Source: JAZSMJ01 sp045535815
Lineage (GTDB): Bacteria; Bacillota; Clostridia; Oscillospirales; CAG-272
Length of the DNA stretch: 9,535 nt
Direction: 5' to 3'
Assembly (NCBI GenBank): GCA_045535815.1
Contig: JAZSMJ010000080.1
Span: forward strand, 1 to 9,535
Shown here: one piece after another, positions 1-6,500 of the stretch
Layout: every line of letters starts with the position of its first letter
Numbering within the stretch: the stretch's first letter is position 1
Program-made: the position numbers and the translations under genes
Notes under the pieces: generated by a model
What the model was told of the DNA's origin: nothing
Databases searched by the model: none
What the model saw: the letters and a program-made list of their open reading frames with translations, nothing else

Positions 1-11
1 CAATTTGGTTC

Positions 12-25
12 TTGCTTTTTTTATT
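12..25 (+). terminator. Tail of a terminator for an upstream gene
   Basis: The string TTGCTTTTTTTATT matches the downstream arm and T-tract of the complete terminator at 3323-3380, and it sits the same distance (36 bases from its GC to the AGCAA box) before the next promoter. The 5' arm of any hairpin would lie outside the window, so this is inferred from the parallel rather than seen as a hairpin. It suggests that another gene on the plus strand ends just before the window. Confidence 0.35.
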
Positions 26-47
26 AATATGCTATTTTAATTTTTAT

Positions 48-75
48 ATAGCAATTTTTAAAAATAAAAAAGCAA
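48..75 (+). promoter_or_regulatory. Operator- or UP-like element, copy 1
   Basis: A 19-base sequence, ATAGCAATTTTTAAAAATA (48-66), is repeated exactly at 3403-3421 upstream of the second dockerin gene. It contains a perfect 12-bp palindrome, ATTTTTAAAAAT (54-65), and is followed by a second AGCAA at 71-75, so the two AGCAA boxes are 21 bp (two helical turns) apart in both copies. The element lies about 33-60 bp upstream of the -10 box. It could be an activator or repressor site, or an A-tract UP element. The high AT content raises the chance of coincidence, but the exact spacing argues against it. Confidence 0.5.
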
Positions 76-84
76 AAAAATATA

Positions 85-113
85 TTTCTTTTATATATAA
101 ATAGTGATAAAAT
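85..113 (+). promoter_or_regulatory. Extended -10 promoter of the esterase gene
   Basis: TGATAAAAT at 105-113 fits an extended -10 (TG-n-TAAAAT). The -35 region 17 bp upstream (85-90, TTTCTT) is weak, as is common for extended -10 promoters. The box lies exactly 55 bases downstream of the AGCAA box, as it does in front of the second gene. Transcription would start near 120, giving a leader of about 28 nt. An overlapping TATAAT at 114-119 is an alternative -10, but it does not keep the conserved spacing. Confidence 0.5.
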
Positions 114-137
114 TATAATGTATAGTTATATCTTTGC

Positions 138-142
138 GGAGG
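138..142 (+). promoter_or_regulatory. Ribosome binding site fixing the start at 148
   Basis: GGAGG lies 5 nt upstream of the ATG at 148. It excludes the in-frame ATG at 118, which lies within the probable -10/start-point region, has no Shine-Dalgarno sequence, and would place ten non-signal residues before a classical MKK signal peptide. Confidence 0.85.
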
Positions 143-147
143 CGGTT

Positions 148-3100
148 ATGAAAAAAACAAAAAAGATTCTATCAGCATTGATGTCGACAGTAATAATTAT
201 GAGCACGTTTACCGTATTTTCATTTGATTTCTATGCGCAGGGATATTCTTTGTCAGGAAATGTTGCTTCATATAACCCCGGGAACTCAACTCAGCTTTCT
301 TTAAAGCAAGGAGATTCTGTCGTCTATTCAGCGGAAATTCCTTCAACAGACGACCAAGGCTTGATTGAGCAGAATTTTGTTATTTCTGATGTATCCGGAG
401 GAGTATATGACCTTGTTATTGAAAAGGACGGAGCTCTTCCCTATACTATTGAAGGTATAAATGTAAATTGCGACATTGATTTAATAAGTCATTCAGATGC
501 GTTGATTAATAATATCAAACTGATTTCCGGAGATATTAACGGGGACGGTTATATTGACAGCACGGATGTTGCCAGCCTTACGTTTGATTTGTCAAAAACA
601 AATTCTGATGCAACCTACGCTGAATCCGATATTAACGGAGATTCATTCAGAGATGCTGTTGACGTTTCAATTATAGCTTTTAATTTGCTTAAGGAATCAA
701 TTACCGTACAGTTTGGTGGAGAGATAGCGGAAGAGAATGTGTGGAATCTTATAGATCCGCTCACTCTTTCTCGCGACTTTCAGTTTAAATTTTATAATTT
801 TAGTGGCGAAGACTTCTTTGTAACAAGTGCAGATGCAACTGTTGTTGAAAACAAGTCAGGTATAATTAAAACCGTTGCAGCTAACCGTCCTCAAGCACAC
901 ATCAATATGAATTCCTTTAAGCTGGGCTTGAATATTGTCGAAGGTGTTGATTGGTATGCTCTTCTTGACGGCTGTGATCCTACCAATAACACTTACTATT
1001 TTGAAGTTAATTTCTATGTTGAAGATGCATCACAGCTTTCAAGCGATATAAGTATAAATGTCTTTAATGATAGAAAAAACGAAGATGATTACTGGTCGTG
1101 GAATGTTTCGAGAAACAATATTGTATCCGGATGGAACAATTTGCGCTTGCCTATGGATACCGATCACCTTACAGGTAGCGTGAATCTTACTGAAAACGGA
1201 GAACTTCCTCTTGCTGACCTCCATATTATTGCTTATACTATGAATACCAAAGATGTAAAAATAGGGTTGGGTGCTGTTAACGTTACAGATCTTGCGGCAC
1301 CCGCATCAAAAATGTATGCTGTAACATTTGTAGGCGGAGAAGGCACAACAGGTACTGCGCCTACTCAGGATAACGTTGCCGAGGGATCGACTATTATTCT
1401 TCCCGATAATACCTTTGCAAAAGACGGTTATACCTTTATTGGATGGAACGACGGAGCAAAAAATTACAGTTCAAGTGCTTATTACACAATTAATAAAAAT
1501 ACTGTATTTACTGCTGTTTGGGTAGACAACAATACGTTTGTTAACGTTACGTACTTAGCTAACAACGGAAGCAATGATTCAGAGTCAACGGAAGATATGC
1601 TCGTAGGAACCATAATAACACTTCCCTCTTGCGAATTTTCCTACCCAGGATATAGATTTGTCGGTTGGTCTGACGGTCAGACTGTTTATAACGAAGGATA
1701 CGAGTATACTGTTAATCTTACTACAGAGTTTAAGGCAATGTGGATCTCTGAGAATGAAACGACAATAGATATAACTTCTCTTGAGCCGGTCGATACTCTT
1801 ACGCAGCTCGATACAGTTCATACTAACGGAACCTCTATCGGCGGTGAACTAATAAAGCTTTATAACGGAAGCTCTTATACAACCTATTCCTCTGGTATAT
1901 GTATGCATGCTCCTACTGCTTCGGGTGATATTGCCTATGTAGATTACGATATTACAGAATTTAACGGTATAGTTTCAGGCTTTACAGCAATCGTTAACCC
2001 TGACTATCAGCCTGTTTTAAGCTCTGTGCCGGTTGGAAGCCTGCAGTTTATGGTTTACTGTGATAACGTTCTTACAAGCACTACAACCGTTTTAAAATCT
2101 ACTGAGGCAGCAATCGAAATCTATTCAGGCATTCCATCGGGAACAAAGATCATCAGACTTGCTGTTAATAACGGCGGAGACGGAAACGGCGCAGACTGGG
2201 GATCGTGGGCTAATCCCAAGCTTATAGTCAGCGCTGAAGCCAATGACTACATAAAAGAATTCACAGCTAAGACTGATGATGACGTTTATGAGATCGGCGA
2301 TACGGTTAACATAAATATTTCAGCAACACGGTTTAATGATACTACAATCGAAAACATCGCTGAATACGTTTCGTATGAATCCGATAACGCAGCTGTTGCA
2401 TCTGTTTCTGAAGACGGTGTTATTACAATGAATTCCATAGGAAAAGCTGTAATAACAGCTACCGCTACAGTAGCATCAAGAACTATAACAGATACGATAA
2501 GCATAAGTGTTTTTGCAGACGGTACAACAGTTAACGGCGTTCCGCTTTATGATCTGTCCAACTATCCTTTCAGCGCCGGAATGCTATCAACCGTAATGAC
2601 ACCTAAGATATATAAGGCGTCAAACGGAATTGATCTTCCCTACAGAATTTACGTTCCTGAAAATTATACAGACGAAAAAGAATATCCTGTTATAATGTTC
2701 CTGCACGGTGCAGGTAACAGAGGCGATGATAACATAAGACAGGTAAATGACGGTTATCAGTTGTTTGAGCAGATGTTTGCACTTCAAAATGCCGGAGAGG
2801 AGTTTATAATTATTGCTCCGCAGTGTCAGGAATCGTATCAGTGGGTTAACCGTTCGTGGAGCAACGGAAACTACAACTTTAGCGAAACGCCTATAAGTGA
2901 TTATCTGTTGGCTGCAGACGAGCTTTATAAGGATGTTGTTTCTAAATTCTCGTCAGACACAGACAGACTATATATAACCGGTTCTTCTATGGGTGGATTC
3001 GGTTCTTGGTATATGCTCATGCATAACCCCGGATATTTTGCAGGTGCTGTAATATTCTTTGGAGGAGCAGATCCCAACGAAGCAGATAATCTTGCGCTTA

Positions 3101-3306
3101 CAAATATATGGACCTTCCACGGAACTGCTGACCCTGCAGTACCTGTAGCAGCTACTCAGGAGATGGTCAGTGCAATAGAAGATGCAGGTGGAAATATTAT
3201 TTATACGGAAATAGAAGGCTGGCTCCATACCTTCCCGGAAGCATCTACGTTGAAATCTATGTACGAGTGGCTTTTTGAACAGAATGCTTCTGATAATATT
3301 AAATAA
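148..3306 (+). CDS. Secreted dockerin protein with C-terminal esterase
   Basis: A 1052-residue modular exported protein. Residues 1-30 are a Sec signal peptide (KKTKK, hydrophobic core, FYA cleavage site). Residues 33-127 form an X-like beta module. Residues 128-182 are a type I dockerin with two calcium loops (D129/N131/D133/D140 and D161/N163/D165/D172). About 196-382 is a jelly-roll, CBM-like module shared with the next gene. Residues 390-458 and 465-532 are InlB/Listeria-Bacteroides repeats, each with a GY.F.GW core and a terminal W. About 537-697 resembles NPCBM (SSGICMHA, then D683 and WANP at 687-690). About 700-790 is Big2-like (S-x-DGVIT). From about 800 to the end is an alpha/beta hydrolase: oxyanion LHGAG at 852-856, nucleophile Ser947 in GSSMGG, and probable Asp995 (GTADP) and His1027 (WLH). 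The hydrolase resembles the COG4099/PHB-depolymerase-like esterases often found with plant-glycan enzymes. It probably removes acyl groups from a polysaccharide; the substrate is unknown and a peptidase role is not excluded. No sortase motif is present, so attachment would be through the dockerin. It has its own promoter and terminator. Confidence 0.9.
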   Translation: MKKTKKILSALMSTVIIMSTFTVFSFDFYAQGYSLSGNVASYNPGNSTQLSLKQGDSVVYSAEIPSTDDQGLIEQNFVISDVSGGVYDLVIEKDGALPYTIEGINVNCDIDLISHSDALINNIKLISGDINGDGYIDSTDVASLTFDLSKTNSDATYAESDINGDSFRDAVDVSIIAFNLLKESITVQFGGEIAEENVWNLIDPLTLSRDFQFKFYNFSGEDFFVTSADATVVENKSGIIKTVAANRPQAHINMNSFKLGLNIVEGVDWYALLDGCDPTNNTYYFEVNFYVEDASQLSSDISINVFNDRKNEDDYWSWNVSRNNIVSGWNNLRLPMDTDHLTGSVNLTENGELPLADLHIIAYTMNTKDVKIGLGAVNVTDLAAPASKMYAVTFVGGEGTTGTAPTQDNVAEGSTIILPDNTFAKDGYTFIGWNDGAKNYSSSAYYTINKNTVFTAVWVDNNTFVNVTYLANNGSNDSESTEDMLVGTIITLPSCEFSYPGYRFVGWSDGQTVYNEGYEYTVNLTTEFKAMWISENETTIDITSLEPVDTLTQLDTVHTNGTSIGGELIKLYNGSSYTTYSSGICMHAPTASGDIAYVDYDITEFNGIVSGFTAIVNPDYQPVLSSVPVGSLQFMVYCDNVLTSTTTVLKSTEAAIEIYSGIPSGTKIIRLAVNNGGDGNGADWGSWANPKLIVSAEANDYIKEFTAKTDDDVYEIGDTVNINISATRFNDTTIENIAEYVSYESDNAAVASVSEDGVITMNSIGKAVITATATVASRTITDTISISVFADGTTVNGVPLYDLSNYPFSAGMLSTVMTPKIYKASNGIDLPYRIYVPENYTDEKEYPVIMFLHGAGNRGDDNIRQVNDGYQLFEQMFALQNAGEEFIIIAPQCQESYQWVNRSWSNGNYNFSETPISDYLLAADELYKDVVSKFSSDTDRLYITGSSMGGFGSWYMLMHNPGYFAGAVIFFGGADPNEADNLALTNIWTFHGTADPAVPVAATQEMVSAIEDAGGNIIYTEIEGWLHTFPEASTLKSMYEWLFEQNASDNIK

Positions 3307-3322
3307 AAATTTTTAAATACAT

Positions 3323-3380
3323 AAAAAGCAAAGTGATTTGATTGTGCGACCTGCACAAAACTTCCTTTGCTTTTTTTATT
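3323..3380 (+). terminator. Two-part intrinsic terminator after the esterase gene
   Basis: An 11-bp outer stem pairs AAAAAGCAAAG (3323-3333) with CTTTGCTTTTT (3365-3375), followed by further T and TTATTTTT. Inside lies a second perfect 6-bp stem, TTGTGC (3342-3347) with GCACAA (3353-3358), around the loop GACCT. It begins 17 bases after the stop codon, so the two dockerin genes are probably separate transcripts and not an operon. The outer stem is A/U-rich, so some read-through is possible. Confidence 0.75.
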
Positions 3381-3402
3381 TTTAAGACACAGTATATAAA
3401 AA

Positions 3403-3430
3403 ATAGCAATTTTTAAAAATATTTTAGCAA
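3403..3430 (+). promoter_or_regulatory. Operator- or UP-like element, copy 2
   Basis: This is the second copy of the 19-base element (3403-3421), with the palindrome at 3409-3420 and a second AGCAA box at 3426-3430. All of it lies at a constant offset of 3355 bases from copy 1. Around it, most of the AT-rich sequence has diverged, so the conserved islands stand out. It is placed to act on the second dockerin gene. Confidence 0.5.
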
Positions 3431-3439
3431 TTATTTGTA

Positions 3440-3468
3440 TTTTTATAATTATATAAATATGGTAAAAT
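3440..3468 (+). promoter_or_regulatory. Extended -10 promoter of the glycosidase gene
   Basis: TGGTAAAAT at 3460-3468 matches the extended -10 upstream of the first gene and keeps the same 55-base distance from the AGCAA box. The -35 region is weak (3440-3445, TTTTTA). The start point would be near 3475, giving a leader of about 54 nt. TATAAT at 3481-3486 is an alternative -10 with a poor -35 (TATGGT, 3458-3463). Confidence 0.5.
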
Positions 3469-3515
3469 TGTTTATACGATTATAATTCTTTCGTAAACCA
3501 ATTATCAATCTGATC

Positions 3516-3520
3516 GGAGG
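3516..3520 (+). promoter_or_regulatory. Ribosome binding site of the glycosidase gene
   Basis: GGAGG lies 8 nt before the ATG at 3529, which opens a classical signal peptide, so the start is well supported. Confidence 0.85.
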
Positions 3521-3528
3521 CAATTTTT

Positions 3529-6500
3529 ATGAGAAAATCCACAATATTTTTATCAATGTTTCTTGCGATTGTTTTTATAATAAGCGCATTTAACATGATA
3601 TCGCTTAATTCATTTGCTGCCGGGTACTCTGTTGAAGGTATAATATCTTCATACGATCCCGGAACTAAGACCAGCATATATCTCAAGCAGAACGGAAATA
3701 CCGTGTATACTGCAGAGATCAACGCTGAATCGTCAAACGGAATCAAGCAACAGTCATTTTCGTTTACTGACGTTGAAGCCGGAACATACGATCTTGTCAT
3801 AAATAAAGCAGGATCACTTTCTTATACAATTACCGGCATAATTGTTGACTCTGATATTGATTTAACTGAACACTCCAATCCTGCTGTTTCTGATCCTATG
3901 CTTATTGCAGGAGATATAAGCGGAGACGATTATATTGACAGCGTCGACGTAGCAAGACTTGCGTTTGATATGTCCAAGGAAGATGCGGATGCATCATACG
4001 CTGAATCTGACCTTAACGGCGATGGATTCAGAGATGCTATTGATGTATCTATTATTTCATTTAATCTTTTGAAGGGTCCTCTTGTTGTTGCATACAGTGA
4101 AGCTGAAGAGGGCGAAAAGGTTTCTGCGGTATTTGTCGGCGGTGATGATGCTCAGGGCAATGCGCCTGATACGATAGACGTCACCCCGGAATCCGAAATT
4201 CAGCTTCCTGTAAATACCTTCACAAATCCCGGTTACGTATTCACAGGATGGAATAACGGTAAGCGTATCTATCAGCCCGGAGATTCATATATCTTGAATA
4301 CTGATACAACCTTTACTGCCGTTTGGGGATTGGTATCAACCGGAAATGAAAGAATGTGGGCTATACTTGATCCTGACACGGTCTCAAGCGATCTTCAGTT
4401 CAAATATTATAATTTTGACGGCACAGATTTCTTTGTAACAAGCACAGATGCAACAACGGTTGAAGGCAAACGTGCTATTGCTAAGACTATAACAGCAGGA
4501 AGAGCTTCAGCTCATATAAATATGAACAGCTTTAAGCTTGGACTGGACAGAGTAGATAATATTGACTGGTATATTTTCCTTTCCGGTTGTGATCCTACAG
4601 CCGAAGATTTGTACCTTGTGGTTAATCTTTATATAGAAGAGCTTGACCGTGTTGCATCCGATGTTTCTGTAAAGATACATAACAATAAACATAGCAACAC
4701 GTCGTATTGGGAATGGAGTATTCCTAAATCGGAGCTTCTTTCCGGATGGAATCATCTCAGACTTCCTCTTTCAAACGATAAACTCACCGGAACGGTTAAG
4801 TTTACAGACGGTGGGCAGCTTTATCTTGCAGATCTCAACGTGATACTTAACACGAATAATTCCGAACCCGTTGTAGTTGGTATAGGCAATGTTAGCATTT
4901 CAGATTCAGCTGTTGAGATGTTTAACACATATGAAATTGAATTCACAGCTACTGAAGGAATTGGAACAGCCCCTGTAATGGGCCCTGTAATTGCTAATGC
5001 AATAATCAATCTTCCCGAAAACCCCTATGAAAACGAAGGATACGTTTTCGCAGGATGGAATGACGGAAGTGGTACATATCCCGCAGGATATGCTTATACA
5101 GTTACAAGAGACGTCACTTTCACAGCAACATGGCTCGAAGGTTCATCAGAGCTTACCCCCTTCCCTGCACAGCTTTATTACAATGCATTAGGAACTGACG
5201 GAACAAGTGTCGATATAACCTTTACTCCTACAGTTGTTAATATGTCATACGGCGACGGCAGAGATATCGAATTAAATATCGCTATCGAAAGCCTTGCTAC
5301 CAATACCGATACGGTTTTTCAGAACTTCCTTCCTACAGCATCAACCTATACAGGCGATCTGTTGTCTGAAGACGGTTTAAATATCAATATATATTCAATT
5401 GCTGCAACTAACGGTACTATCCTCAATATGACGTCTCATTTCACCTGGGATCCAGATGACAAGATATTGAGAAAAACGGTTGATTACAAGTTTACAGATA
5501 CGAATAATACTGTTTATATCGATAAGATCAATCTTGATATTTTTGATCTTGCTACCGAGCAGACTCTTCAGAAGATACTCCCTGACTATACAAATACAAC
5601 TATTGCGTATAATATGCAGAGTCAGCCCGTATACTTTGAGGACTACTTCCTTGGTATAGAATTTCCTGCTGCTACTACTATGAATTACTATAACAAGGTT
5701 CATATGTCTCATTCGCCTAAATTCTTTGCTGAGCCAAACACAAAGTATAGCACACGTACAGAAATAATCGGCGTATCCGGCGAATATGAAACAGCTGATG
5801 CTTTCTGGAACTATATGTATCCCAAGACACTCATATCCAAGATGGACGATAAGTTCTATATAAACTACAACACGTGGTGGTCTCAGAATATGCTTCCGTT
5901 TAATGAAGCACGTATTCTTGAAATGATGGATGTAGTTTATGGTAACATGAGCAAATACGGTGCATATTTCGATGACTTTACGCTTGATAACGGTTGGGCA
6001 GATATGTATTCCGTATGGGAAATTGATCAAAACAACTTCCCTGAGGGATTTACCAACATTCTGAATGTATCACTTGAATACGGAAGCGGAATAGGCATAT
6101 GGTTCTCCCCTGCCGGTGTCTATCAAGAATCAACAAATATAGATTGGGCAAGAGAAAACGGATATCTCATTCGCGAAACTTCGTCTCCCAAGTGCATCTG
6201 CGGTGCAGATACAAGATGGGCTGCAGATATGTGCACTACTCTTTCTGAGATAGTTACTAACTTTGGAATCGGATCCGTAAAGGTGGACGGTTGGTATACC
6301 GAATGTAACGATACCGATCACGGACATGTTCCCGGTCAGGGTGCAGGTGAAACAGCTGCTGAAAATCTAATAATGATTTATAATGCACTGCGTCAGGCAA
6401 ATCCCGATATCGTAATTGAAGTTGTAAACAACTACGGCATATCCAATCCGAGTCCTTGGTGGCTCCAGTATTCAACCGTTACTAACGCAGCTCACGGTGA

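Noticed and set aside
48..81. AGCAA repeats as the start of a CRISPR-like or tandem repeat array
   Set aside because: There are only two short boxes per site, with no regular spacers; a regulatory element fits better.
118..147. Upstream ATG giving a ten-residue longer esterase protein
   Set aside because: It lies inside the probable promoter/start-point region, has no ribosome binding site, and would spoil a normal signal peptide; the ATG at 148 has GGAGG 5 nt upstream.
5395..6030. Minus-strand open frame of 211 codons opposite the glycosidase
   Set aside because: It is antisense to a clearly conserved catalytic region, shows no recognisable domain, and has no supporting start signals.
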